Source: Leptolyngbya sp. (lineage in GTDB: Bacteria > Cyanobacteriota > Cyanobacteriia > Phormidesmidales > Phormidesmidaceae). From it: a stretch of 49,195 nt of DNA. A model generated the notes under the pieces. That model worked only from the letters and a program-made list of their open reading frames with translations, was not told the DNA's origin and did not search any database. Position numbers and translations under genes: made by a program. The stretch is taken from NCBI GenBank assembly GCA_003249105.1, contig QBLT01000007.1, forward strand, positions 1 through 49,195, given 5' to 3'. Shown here one piece after another: positions 41,721-49,195 of this stretch (its first letter is position 1; each line of letters begins with the position of its first letter).

Positions 41721-42878
41721 TCAATCGGCTTCGCTGCTGGTCGGCTGGCTGTCAACGGGCAGGTCTAAGTAACCCTCTAACAGCAGGTCATCTCCTAGGA
41801 GACGCCAAGTGGTGCGACTCAAGGTTATGGCTTGGCCCATACTTTGAAGGCCTAGGTCGCCAATGGGGCTAGGGGCAGATATGCCGCCTATCAACTTGGG
41901 AGCCACAAAGGCCCAGAGTTTATCGATGATGCCATCCTGAATAGCCTGGGCCGCTAGCAAGCCGCCGCATTCCCATAGCACCGTGGCACAGCCGCGCTGG
42001 TAAAGATGCTCAGTGACTATGCGAGGGGTGAGCGCTGGTAACGCGACTACATTTACTCCTCTGTCCTCTAAAGCCTGGCAATGGGCTAAATCGGCCTCAG
42101 GTCCGGTAAAGACTGTGGTGGGCGCGTCTTCTGTGCACCATAGGTTGGCTTCAAGAGGGAGTTCGAGGCGACGACTCATGACAACCCGCAAAGGATTATG
42201 GGAGCTGTGACCATGGCTGGTTAATCGAGGGTTGTCGCGACGAACAGTGTTGCCACCAACGACTACTGCATCGCAGGTAGCCCGCAGTTGATGCACGGCG
42301 GCGCGAGCTATTGGCCCGGTTACCCAAACGCTGTGGCCGCTGACTGCGGCAATTTTGCCGTCTAGGGTCATGGCATATTTCAGCAGGCCTAGGGGGCGCT
42401 TGCGAATTATTCGCTGCACAAAGGCCTCATTGAGCTGTCGGCAGGCATCTTCTTCGATTCCAACGATGACCTCAAGACCGGCTTGGCGAAGCCGCTGGAT
42501 GCCTGTGCCCGAAACCCTGGGATCGGGGTCAACCATACCGACGCACACCCGACGTACACCTGCTTGAATTACCGCCTCTGTACAAGGGGGAGTGCGTCCA
42601 GTGTGGTTACAGGGTTCTAAGTTGACATACAGGGTAGCCCCCTGGGCACGGGCTCCCGCCTGAGCGAGGGCAAACACCTCGGCGTGGGGTTGCCCAGCTT
42701 GGGGATGAAAGCCTTCTCCCACCACTAAACCCTGCTGCAACACGACGCACCCCACCATTGGATTGGGGGCTGTTTGGCCAGCCGCCCGGCGAGCCAGCTC
42801 CAGGCAGCGCTGCATCCAGCGACGGTGCTCGTCGCCACAGATAGACGAGTCAGGAAAAGTAGGAGACGGATCGGGCAC
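41721..42878 (-). CDS. ribD: Bifunctional riboflavin biosynthesis protein RibD
   Basis: A 385-residue two-domain enzyme of riboflavin synthesis. The N-terminal deaminase (~10-150) has the zinc motif QPHAEVFAL and EPCNHTGRTPPCTEAVI, which converts diaminohydroxyphosphoribosylaminopyrimidine. The C-terminal NADPH-dependent reductase (~155-365) has LKYAMTLDGKIAAVSGHSVW, VVGGNTVRRDNPRLT and LWECGGLLAA. Both catalytic parts look intact, and the length is standard. The start is ATG 42878. It is flanked by the convergent thioredoxin-like gene and the divergent aminotransferase gene. No FMN riboswitch was recognised. Confidence 0.95.
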   Translation of the reverse strand: MPDPSPTFPDSSICGDEHRRWMQRCLELARRAAGQTAPNPMVGCVVLQQGLVVGEGFHPQAGQPHAEVFALAQAGARAQGATLYVNLEPCNHTGRTPPCTEAVIQAGVRRVCVGMVDPDPRVSGTGIQRLRQAGLEVIVGIEEDACRQLNEAFVQRIIRKRPLGLLKYAMTLDGKIAAVSGHSVWVTGPIARAAVHQLRATCDAVVVGGNTVRRDNPRLTSHGHSSHNPLRVVMSRRLELPLEANLWCTEDAPTTVFTGPEADLAHCQALEDRGVNVVALPALTPRIVTEHLYQRGCATVLWECGGLLAAQAIQDGIIDKLWAFVAPKLIGGISAPSPIGDLGLQSMGQAITLSRTTWRLLGDDLLLEGYLDLPVDSQPTSSEAD

Positions 42879-43013
42879 GGGAAACTCCTAGACCACAGAG
42901 CCATGGGTAGATTGGGCAAGGGGCAGCGATCGCCCTTTGGGCAGCACCTAACGCACTCGACGCAGCCTTGGGGTAGGGTAAACTAGGCCTATCCACTAGG
43001 TGAGTGTGAGCGA

Positions 43014-44171
43014 GTGAGTGTAATTCCTCCTGTTGATCTTACGGAGCAGTTTCGAGCAATTCAATCTGATGTGAATGCTGCTGTGGCCGAGGTGCTGGCC
43101 TCTGGACAATATATCAATGGCCCTGTCGTTGAAACCTTTGCCCAGGCCTTTGGCGAGTATGTAGGCACAAAACACTGTATTGCGTGCAACTCCGGTACGG
43201 ATGCTTTATACCTGGCTTTGCGCGCTCTTAACATTGGCCCTGGCGACGAGGTAATTACTTCGCCCTTTACGTTTATTGCCACGGCGGAAGCGATCAGTGC
43301 CGTGGGAGCAACACCGGTGTTTGTCGATATTGACCTCGACACGTTCAATATCGATGTGGCCAAAATTGAGGCTGCGATCAGCGATCGCACCCGAGCTATC
43401 ATGCCCGTGCATCTGTTTGGTCGGCCCGTAGACATGGGGCCAATCATGGATCTATCGGCCCGCTACGACCTGACGGTGATCGAAGACTGTGCCCAGGCCA
43501 CGGGTGCTGAGTGGATGGGGCAGCAGGTCGGTCGGATTGGCCAGGTAGGCTGCTTTAGCTTTTTCCCGACAAAAAACCTGGGGGGCTGTGGCGACGGTGG
43601 TGCCCTGACCACCAACGACGACGATCTAGCCGCCACAGCCCGCATGCTGAGCGAGCACGGCAGTCGGGTGAAGTACCACCACGAGGCCATTGGGGTTAAC
43701 AGCCGTCTCGACTCGGTGCAGGCCGCGATCTTGGCGATTAAGCTGCGCTACCTCGATCGCTGGAACCAGCAGCGATCGCAGGTAGCCGACCGCTACCACC
43801 ACCTGCTCGCCCCAGTTACCGAAGTCGTACGGCCCCTGCCCGTAACCTTTGGCCGCTCGGTGTGGAACCAATACACCCTGCGCCTACCCCAGGCCACCGC
43901 CGAGGGCCAAGAGCGCAACCAGGTGCAACAGCTAATGCGAGAGGCTGGCGTGATCTGCATGGTGTACTATCCACTGCCTCTGCACCTACAGCCCGTTTAT
44001 CGCAGTCTAGGCTATCAACCGGGTGATCTGCCCCAGGCAGAAGCCGCGGCTCACCAGGTGCTATCGCTTCCCATGTTCCCCGAACTGGGAGAAGCAGCTC
44101 AGGATCGGGTGGTGCAAACGTTGAAAACTGTGTTGACCGAGGTAGGGATTAAGGCTGCCCAGTATTGCTAA
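43014..44171 (+). CDS. DegT/DnrJ/EryC1/StrS-family sugar aminotransferase
   Basis: This 385-residue PLP enzyme typically transaminates keto-nucleotide-sugars. The start-region VDLTEQF, GxxxTxA-type NSGTDALYLAL, PFTFIATAEAISAVG and VIEDCAQATGAE are typical. The PLP lysine is in SFFPTKNLGGCGDGG, and NSRLDSVQAAILAIKL and YYPLPLHLQPVY complete the family pattern. The product could feed surface polysaccharide synthesis, but no dTDP- or UDP-sugar dehydratase gene is adjacent. The start is GTG 43014 in a GTG-rich stretch with no ATG nearby. Confidence 0.93.
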   Translation: MSVIPPVDLTEQFRAIQSDVNAAVAEVLASGQYINGPVVETFAQAFGEYVGTKHCIACNSGTDALYLALRALNIGPGDEVITSPFTFIATAEAISAVGATPVFVDIDLDTFNIDVAKIEAAISDRTRAIMPVHLFGRPVDMGPIMDLSARYDLTVIEDCAQATGAEWMGQQVGRIGQVGCFSFFPTKNLGGCGDGGALTTNDDDLAATARMLSEHGSRVKYHHEAIGVNSRLDSVQAAILAIKLRYLDRWNQQRSQVADRYHHLLAPVTEVVRPLPVTFGRSVWNQYTLRLPQATAEGQERNQVQQLMREAGVICMVYYPLPLHLQPVYRSLGYQPGDLPQAEAAAHQVLSLPMFPELGEAAQDRVVQTLKTVLTEVGIKAAQYC

Positions 44172-44407
44172 CCCCACCGTCACAACCTAAGGGCAGCATC
44201 CCAACGATCCCTTGAATCTCTCACTGGGCTTAGTCGAATTTGTTTGTAGTTTTATATACTATATTTAAGGTAGATTAACCCAGCTCAGGGGTTCTCGATC
44301 GCCGCTTGTCTCAATGCGCGCTTTGCCCGTTGACGGCATTGCTAAACCAGCGATAGCCCCACCCGCTAGGACAGCACCGCACAGTCATGTAAGGGGCAGG
44401 TGGCACA

Positions 44408-46114
44408 GTGGCAACGACAGATCCGGCTTTGATGGGCACCTACGACGCAGCGGCGATCGCCCGCTACTTTCGCTGGCGACTGGGCACCCTGGCCTGGAGA
44501 GTTTTACAAATTTTATGGTGGCTAGGCACCTTCGTGCTGGGCCTTCAAATGGATCAGTGGTTTGGTCGGGAGGAGCAAAATCGCCCCCGCCGAGCTATTC
44601 AGCTGCGCCAAGTATTAACCAACCTGGGCCCAACGTTTATCAAGGTCGGTCAGGCACTCTCTACCCGACCCGACCTGGTGCGGCAAGACTTTCTCGATGA
44701 GCTTACCAAACTGCAAGACCAGCTGCCGCCCTTTCCCACTGCCAAAGCAATGGCGATCGTCGAGGCAGAACTCAACTACAGCCCCGAAGAAATTTTTAGC
44801 AACCTATCGGCTCTGCCGGTAGCTGCCGCCAGCCTGGGGCAGGTCTATCGGGGGCGACTGTTTACCGGGGAGGAGGTCGCCGTCAAGGTGCAGCGGCCCT
44901 ACCTACGGCCAGTGCTATGTCGCGACCTCTATCTAATGCGCTGGGCAGCACGCTGGCTGGGCAACTTTTTGCCCCTCAACCTGGGCCACGACCTGACTCT
45001 GATTGTGGATGAGTTTGGCACTAAGCTATTTGAGGAAATTGACTACCTCAACGAGGGTCACAACGCCGAGCGATTTGCCGCCAACTTCAAGGATGACCCC
45101 ACGGTCAAGGTGCCCGTTATTTACTGGCCCTACTGTAGTCAGCGGGTGCTCACCCTCGAGTGGATCGACGGCTGCAAGCTCACCGACACGGTTTCACTTA
45201 AGGAAGACAACCTCGACCCCGATCGCCTGATTGAGATTGGCGTGACGGCGGGGCTGCGCCAGCTGCTAGAGTTTGGGTTTTTCCACGCTGACCCTCACCC
45301 CGGCAACCTGTTTGCCCTGGCGGATGGGCGGATGGCTTATATCGACTTTGGCATGATGGATCAGCTCGACCAGGTCACCAAAGAGACCCTGGTAGATGCG
45401 GTTGTACACCTGATCAACCAAGACTTCGACAGCCTGGGGCGAGACTTTGTCAAGCTGGGCTTTCTCACGCCTGAGACCGACCTCGGCCCGATCATTCCCG
45501 CCCTGCAGCGGGTGTTGGGCAGCGCCCTGGGTGCCAAGGTGAGCGACTTCAACTTCAAGACCGTCACCGATCAGTTTTCGGAGCTGATGTACGAATATCC
45601 CTTCCGGGTACCGGCTAAGTTTGCTCTGATCATTCGCTCGCTGGTCACCCAGGAGGGTTTGGCGTTGAGCCTCAATCCCGAGTTCAAGATTATCAATGTG
45701 GCCTACCCCTACGTGGCCCGCCGTCTACTGGTGGGCGAAACCCCGGCCCTGCGTCAGCGCCTGCTGGAGGTGTTGTTTCAGGACGGCCAACTCCAGTGGC
45801 AGCGGCTGGAGAACATGCTGGCGATCGCCCAGGGAGATACTGGCTTCGACCTGCTGCCCACGGCGGGGATGGGCATTCGCTACCTGATGTCTGAGGAAGG
45901 GGCACACCTGCGCGAGATGATTGTGCTGGCCCTGACCGAGGACGACCGGCTGCACACCCAGGAGGTGCAGCGGCTGTGGTCGCTGGTGAAGGACGACATT
46001 ACCTTTGACCGGGTGCTCGGGGTGGCCTGGGGAGCGTTGACCAGCTATTCCCTGGAGCGGGCGGAGCAGCTGGTACCGGTGGTTGGCGATCTGCGCCAGG
46101 TGCTGCGATCCTAG
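44408..46114 (+). CDS. ABC1/UbiB-family atypical kinase
   Basis: This 568-residue protein-kinase-like protein belongs to a family linked to quinone synthesis or lipid handling and abundant in cyanobacteria and plastids. The family motifs are present: LGPTFIKVGQALSTRPDL (KxGQ), the Ala-rich loop PVAAASLGQVYRG, VAVKVQRPYL with the catalytic Lys, EEIDYLNEGHNAERF, HADPHPGNLF and YIDFGMM. The C-terminal third (~390-565) is helical. Hydrophobic residues ~25-45 suggest membrane association. GTG 44408 is the likely start, preceded by an AGGTGG-like sequence. It is monocistronic on the plus strand. Confidence 0.92.
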   Translation: MATTDPALMGTYDAAAIARYFRWRLGTLAWRVLQILWWLGTFVLGLQMDQWFGREEQNRPRRAIQLRQVLTNLGPTFIKVGQALSTRPDLVRQDFLDELTKLQDQLPPFPTAKAMAIVEAELNYSPEEIFSNLSALPVAAASLGQVYRGRLFTGEEVAVKVQRPYLRPVLCRDLYLMRWAARWLGNFLPLNLGHDLTLIVDEFGTKLFEEIDYLNEGHNAERFAANFKDDPTVKVPVIYWPYCSQRVLTLEWIDGCKLTDTVSLKEDNLDPDRLIEIGVTAGLRQLLEFGFFHADPHPGNLFALADGRMAYIDFGMMDQLDQVTKETLVDAVVHLINQDFDSLGRDFVKLGFLTPETDLGPIIPALQRVLGSALGAKVSDFNFKTVTDQFSELMYEYPFRVPAKFALIIRSLVTQEGLALSLNPEFKIINVAYPYVARRLLVGETPALRQRLLEVLFQDGQLQWQRLENMLAIAQGDTGFDLLPTAGMGIRYLMSEEGAHLREMIVLALTEDDRLHTQEVQRLWSLVKDDITFDRVLGVAWGALTSYSLERAEQLVPVVGDLRQVLRS

Positions 46115-46186
46115 CCCTAGGGCAACCCTACCTGCGTAGTCAGAGGTGAATAGGTGCGCGAGTGAGGGGCGGGGGCGGCTCTCCCC

Positions 46187-46192
46187 TATAAT
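46187..46192 (+). promoter_or_regulatory. Candidate -10 box TATAAT
   Basis: A perfect TATAAT in an otherwise GC-rich stretch. It would put the transcription start near 46199 and so excludes the longer frame (46146) for the following gene, favouring starts at 46209 or 46230. No -35 box is clear. Confidence 0.4.
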
Positions 46193-46208
46193 CTGGAAAA
46201 GTAAACTA

Positions 46209-46592
46209 TTGTTTCGTTTTCCTAAACCTGTGTACCCACAACCGCCCTACGTTTTATTTTTTGCTGGTTTTCTGGCCGCTGTGACTTCGGGCTATGCCTT
46301 TAGCACCACCCTACAGCAGTCGGTTAACGAATGGAACAGCAAGCGCTCGACGCGCATTTTGGCTACCCTGCGTGGCCCTCAGCTGCAGATTCCCTTTTTT
46401 GGCATCTGTGCCGGGGTCTGCGTATTTTTGGCGTCGGGCATTCAGCTGTTTGGGTTTTCGGCTAAAGCCGCCTACGCCATGGGCATACCGATGACCTTGC
46501 TCAGCGGTCTGCTGATCTGGTCCCAGCTGGGCAAAATTTTGCTGCTGATTGAAGAAGGTGGCTCTAAAGCACTAGATCTAGACGCGTTTTAG
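46209..46592 (+). CDS. Conserved-looking membrane protein of unknown function
   Basis: A protein of about 128 residues with three hydrophobic segments: PPYVLFFAGFLAAVTSGYAF, IPFFGICAGVCVFLASGIQL and AYAMGIPMTLLSGLLIWSQL. Polar Ser/Lys/Arg stretches separate them, and a LEEGGSKALDLD-like tail (LIEEGGSKALDLDAF) ends it. No family is recognised with certainty; I have seen the xxALDLD end in small cyanobacterial membrane proteins. The frame opens at GTG 46146, but the TATAAT at 46187 argues for TTG 46209 or GTG 46230 as the start. The next gene is convergent. Confidence 0.7.
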   Translation: MFRFPKPVYPQPPYVLFFAGFLAAVTSGYAFSTTLQQSVNEWNSKRSTRILATLRGPQLQIPFFGICAGVCVFLASGIQLFGFSAKAAYAMGIPMTLLSGLLIWSQLGKILLLIEEGGSKALDLDAF

Positions 46593-46644
46593 GCTAGCTG
46601 CGTTTAAGGAGGTCTAGCCAAATCTAGCAACGCGATCGCAGGCG

Positions 46645-48444
46645 CTAGGGTGCCAAGCCTGCACTGCCCTGGGGCAGGGTAACCGTCACCTCAGTACCAG
46701 TGGCGGTAGCGGTGATGGTGAGCTGCCCCTGGTGGGCTTCTACGATGCGCTTAGTAATCGCCAAGCCTAAGCCATTGCCGGAGGCCTTGGTGGTGAAAAA
46801 GGGCTGGGTTAGCTTGGGCAGGAGTTCTGGCGCGATCGCCTCGCCGCCGTTGTGAATGCTAATGGCGACCTGACCGGCAATCGGAGGCTGCACTACCCAG
46901 GTGACCACGCCAGTGGGGTCGGCCTCTTGGGCATTAGAGATGAGATTGATAAACACCTGCTTGAGCTGGTCGCGATCGCCGCTGACCACCACGGGATAGG
47001 GCAGAGTAGTCACCTGCAGCACCGGCTGTCGATCGGCCTGTCCATGGCCAACGACGGTGGCTAGATGCTCGATTAGACCGTTGATCTCCAACGGTTCTAC
47101 CGCTAGGGCAGGCTCCCGAGAATACATCAAAATGCCGTTGAGCAGCTTTTGTAGCCGCTCCGACTCCTCTAGGGCCAGGTCGAGGCGAGTTTGGAAGCGA
47201 TCGGGCAGCTCTAGGGAGCGAAAGGAATTTAACCCCAGCAGCACCGTATTGAGAGGGTTGCGCACCTCGTGGACAATCATGGCAGCCAGCTCCCCAATTT
47301 CGGCCAGACGCACCTGGGCCGCTTCGGAAGCTCTGCGATCGCTGATGTCACGCGCCAGGGCCAGCCCGTAGCGTTCGTTACCCAAAACCAGCAGCCCCAG
47401 CCGCACCTCCACTGGAAATCCGCTACCGTCCTGGCGCTGGTGCCAGCCCTCTAGGGTTTGGGGCACCCCCAGCCTCAGCTGCTGCCAGAGCGACTCAAAG
47501 TCAGCCTGACTGTAGGCGGTTTGAATGTCAGTCACCGACAGCTGCAACAGCTGATCGCGGCTGTAGCCCAGACTGTCGCAGGCATTTTGGTTGACATCAA
47601 TGATCTGTCCCGCCGCATCGATCACAAAAAACGCATCTACCGCCTGCTCGACTAAAGTGCGAAACCGCATTTCACTCTGCTTGCGGGTGGCTACGGCGGC
47701 GGTAATTTGGCCAAACATCTGCTCAAAGGCCGCAATTACATCCCCCAACTCGTCGGCGCGGGCGTAGGGCAGTGACGCAAAAGCCAGGGTTTGAGTGTCG
47801 CTGTCGTCACCAATCGCCTGGCCGGCGGTAATGAGATCCTGGCGCAGCAGCATAATCGGCTTAATCACCAGCCGACGCAGCACGATCAGGGTTACCCCGG
47901 TCACAAAGACTGAGATAATCACCACCAGCCCGGTGATGCGGCCGATAAACGCAAAAAATTCTCGCTGCACCCAGCGGGTATCGTGGCGCACAATCAGCAC
48001 GTAGCGATCGCGCAGGGGGGGCATATCCCAGGGGGCATCGTAGCGCTGCTGACAGCGAAAGTAGCGATCGTGCAGTTGCCCCTGCTCGCTCTCAGCTAGG
48101 GTAAGCTGAGGCATCTCACCAAAACCGCCTACCTGGGTACCATCGAGATCGTAGATTGCCCCACCGAGAATCACCCGGTTAGTTTGAATGTTTTGGAGGT
48201 AGTCGATCAGCATATCGTCTCTGAGGCTGGCCAGGGTAGCTTTATCCAGCCGCCCCAGAGCCTGGGCGGTGGACAGAGCGCGCAGATAGTTCAGCAGCTC
48301 CCGCTCCCGCCGCATCACTGAGGGCACTAAAATCACGACCTCAATCGCGACAATGCTGACAAACACCCAGTAGGCAATACGCTTAGATAGCCTGGCTGTC
48401 AAAAAATCACCGGGGGATTGCAGCGTTGGGCGAAGCCGGGCCAT
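46645..48444 (-). CDS. PAS-domain sensor histidine kinase
   Basis: A 599-residue membrane-bound histidine kinase. It has a transmembrane helix near residues 22-43 (YWVFVSIVAIEVVILVPSVM) and a periplasmic sensor of ~130 residues, then a second helix (FIGRITGLVVIISVFVTGV) followed by a HAMP-like linker. A PAS domain (~260-375) is followed by a HisKA dimerisation domain with the phospho-acceptor His in MIVHEVRNPLN and a HATPase domain (VFINLISNAQEAD, ITKRIVEAHQG). No receiver domain or response-regulator gene is adjacent, so the partner is unknown. The frame extends to GTG 48531; ATG 48444 (ARLRPTLQ) is the preferred start. Confidence 0.9.
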   Translation of the reverse strand: MARLRPTLQSPGDFLTARLSKRIAYWVFVSIVAIEVVILVPSVMRRERELLNYLRALSTAQALGRLDKATLASLRDDMLIDYLQNIQTNRVILGGAIYDLDGTQVGGFGEMPQLTLAESEQGQLHDRYFRCQQRYDAPWDMPPLRDRYVLIVRHDTRWVQREFFAFIGRITGLVVIISVFVTGVTLIVLRRLVIKPIMLLRQDLITAGQAIGDDSDTQTLAFASLPYARADELGDVIAAFEQMFGQITAAVATRKQSEMRFRTLVEQAVDAFFVIDAAGQIIDVNQNACDSLGYSRDQLLQLSVTDIQTAYSQADFESLWQQLRLGVPQTLEGWHQRQDGSGFPVEVRLGLLVLGNERYGLALARDISDRRASEAAQVRLAEIGELAAMIVHEVRNPLNTVLLGLNSFRSLELPDRFQTRLDLALEESERLQKLLNGILMYSREPALAVEPLEINGLIEHLATVVGHGQADRQPVLQVTTLPYPVVVSGDRDQLKQVFINLISNAQEADPTGVVTWVVQPPIAGQVAISIHNGGEAIAPELLPKLTQPFFTTKASGNGLGLAITKRIVEAHQGQLTITATATGTEVTVTLPQGSAGLAP

Positions 48445-48569
48445 TCTAAATCTGACGTTGCTAGAGATCTTTTTGATTTTTTTGAGCACAATACTAGCAT
48501 TCGCGCCGGGGCAGGCTGTAAAGCTGCCCACCGACCGCAGCCGATGACCGCACCCTAAGAGACATACCC

Positions 48570-49195
48570 ATGGGGCCCTCTGACCATCTACCCGATTCCA
48601 ACGCTCCCCAGCCTGAACCGCAGTCGGCTGAGGCCATTTTGCGGGTTTTGGGCCACGACCTCGACACCCTGCGCCACCAGGTCTCAGGCTACCTATCGGA
48701 GGATATTGCCCAGCTCCAGGCCAAAAAACAGCGGCTGATGGCCGACATTGAGGCTCTAGAGGGAGATTTTGAAGCCCTTCAGGCTCAGCACCAGCAGCTG
48801 CAAACCACCTACGCCGAAGGACTGAGCCAGCAGCAAATTGCCCAGCAGCAGGCCTGGGCCAAGCGCCTGGCGATCGCCCTGGCCACCCACCTGCAAGGCC
48901 GACTCGAAACCGCCCTGACTACCGCCCAACCCAATGCCCTCCAGGCGGCCCCCTACGAGGCCGCGATTCCTCCTTTAGCTAACGCCAGTCAGCGCTTGGC
49001 CGCCCTCGATGCCACGATTCAAAACACCCTGGCCTCTCTACAACAGGATTTGACCAGCTATCAGAGCACCATCTCCCAACAACTCAACCGCATGCAGAGT
49101 GTTGAGCAGCAGGGAGAAGCCATCTTAGAAGCCCTGGTCGCCCGGCTCAGCCAGCAGCTGCAAAACCAAATGGTGCCATCCCCAGGGGCAGCCAC
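48570..49195 (+). CDS. Gln-rich coiled-coil protein, partial
   Basis: ATG 48570 opens a frame that is still open at the window end (at least 208 residues). After a Pro/Ser/Asp head come long amphipathic helices rich in Gln, Leu and Ala (LRHQVSGYLSEDIAQLQAKK, LEALQ- and QQQ-rich heptads, LNRMQSVEQQGEAILEALV). These indicate an extended coiled coil. There is no signal peptide or motif in the visible part. It resembles cyanobacterial proteins with an LxxDIxxLQxxxQxLxxDI opening of unknown function. It diverges from the histidine kinase gene. Confidence 0.7.
   Translation, partial: MGPSDHLPDSNAPQPEPQSAEAILRVLGHDLDTLRHQVSGYLSEDIAQLQAKKQRLMADIEALEGDFEALQAQHQQLQTTYAEGLSQQQIAQQQAWAKRLAIALATHLQGRLETALTTAQPNALQAAPYEAAIPPLANASQRLAALDATIQNTLASLQQDLTSYQSTISQQLNRMQSVEQQGEAILEALVARLSQQLQNQMVPSPGAA

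Noticed and set aside
44314-44700. Open frame of 128 codons overlapping the start of the ABC1/UbiB gene.
   Set aside because: It has Arg/Pro/Ser-rich composition and lies out of frame over a gene with clear kinase motifs.
1-49195. Search for CRISPR arrays, toxin-antitoxin pairs, restriction systems and prophage genes.
   Set aside because: No regularly spaced repeats and no recognisable defence or phage proteins are present; only the transposase remnants at the left edge.

Overview
The window comes from a cyanobacterial chromosome, most likely a filamentous, non-heterocystous Leptolyngbya/Nodosilinea-like organism; the genus is a guess. The evidence is: frequent HIP1 octamers (GCGATCGC) in and between genes; a ferredoxin-type glutamate synthase; Psb32; an omega-3 acyl-lipid desaturase (DesB); a SigF-type sigma factor; several cyanobacteria-restricted families (DUF3143, DUF1350, a small SKRRN-type basic protein); and glycosyl/acetyltransferases of the hormogonium polysaccharide (hps) type. 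Nearly all of it is ordinary core genome. No CRISPR array, rRNA, tRNA or prophage was seen.

Layout. Positions 1-830 are a graveyard of mobile DNA: an ISAzo13-type transposase fragment, a compact 142-bp MITE-like element with 18-bp terminal inverted repeats and a 10-bp flanking duplication, and an IS1-type transposase fragment with no start codon. Positions 937-3565 (minus strand) hold a tight three-gene polysaccharide operon (HpsE-like glycosyltransferase, GT2 glycosyltransferase, HpsU/WcaF-like acetyltransferase). Then come desB, a cytoplasmic GH13 alpha-amylase and an AEC-family permease, all on the minus strand. A poorly coding 640-bp stretch precedes a small conserved protein and psb32. 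A deacetylase-phosphodiester glycosidase fusion follows, then pheA, which converges on a LON-domain protein.

Positions 13.7-18.7 kb are the classic str operon on the minus strand (rpsL-rpsG-fusA-tuf-rpsJ), with a promoter candidate in front, a terminator after rpsJ and a further terminator-like hairpin between tuf and rpsJ. Next are an A-type Fe-S carrier, a mannose-6-phosphate-isomerase-type cupin and a second phosphodiester glycosidase. That glycosidase diverges from the large glsF gene across a 470-bp region carrying two tandem 20-bp repeats.

Positions 27-37.5 kb are mostly short housekeeping genes: a small basic/acidic protein absent from simple ORF calls, an FAD oxidoreductase, YaaW-like, J-domain and DUF3143 proteins, sigF, a HAD hydrolase, a trx-folK-nudix cluster, an alpha/beta-hydrolase lacking its nucleophile, DUF1350, an RsbW-type ATPase and a DUF92 (VTE6-like) membrane protein. 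Positions 37.7-49.2 kb carry a secreted short ORF, a CHASE2-GGDEF-EAL c-di-GMP protein, a WCGLC thioredoxin, ribD, a DegT/StrS aminotransferase, an ABC1/UbiB kinase, a membrane protein, a PAS histidine kinase and the start of a coiled-coil protein that runs off the window.

No convincing novel multi-gene system is visible. The most interesting items are the MITE-like element, the deacetylase-glycosidase fusion, the degenerate active sites in three enzymes (alpha/beta-hydrolase, HAD, thioredoxin), the tandem repeats in front of glsF, and small genes missed by simple ORF calling.
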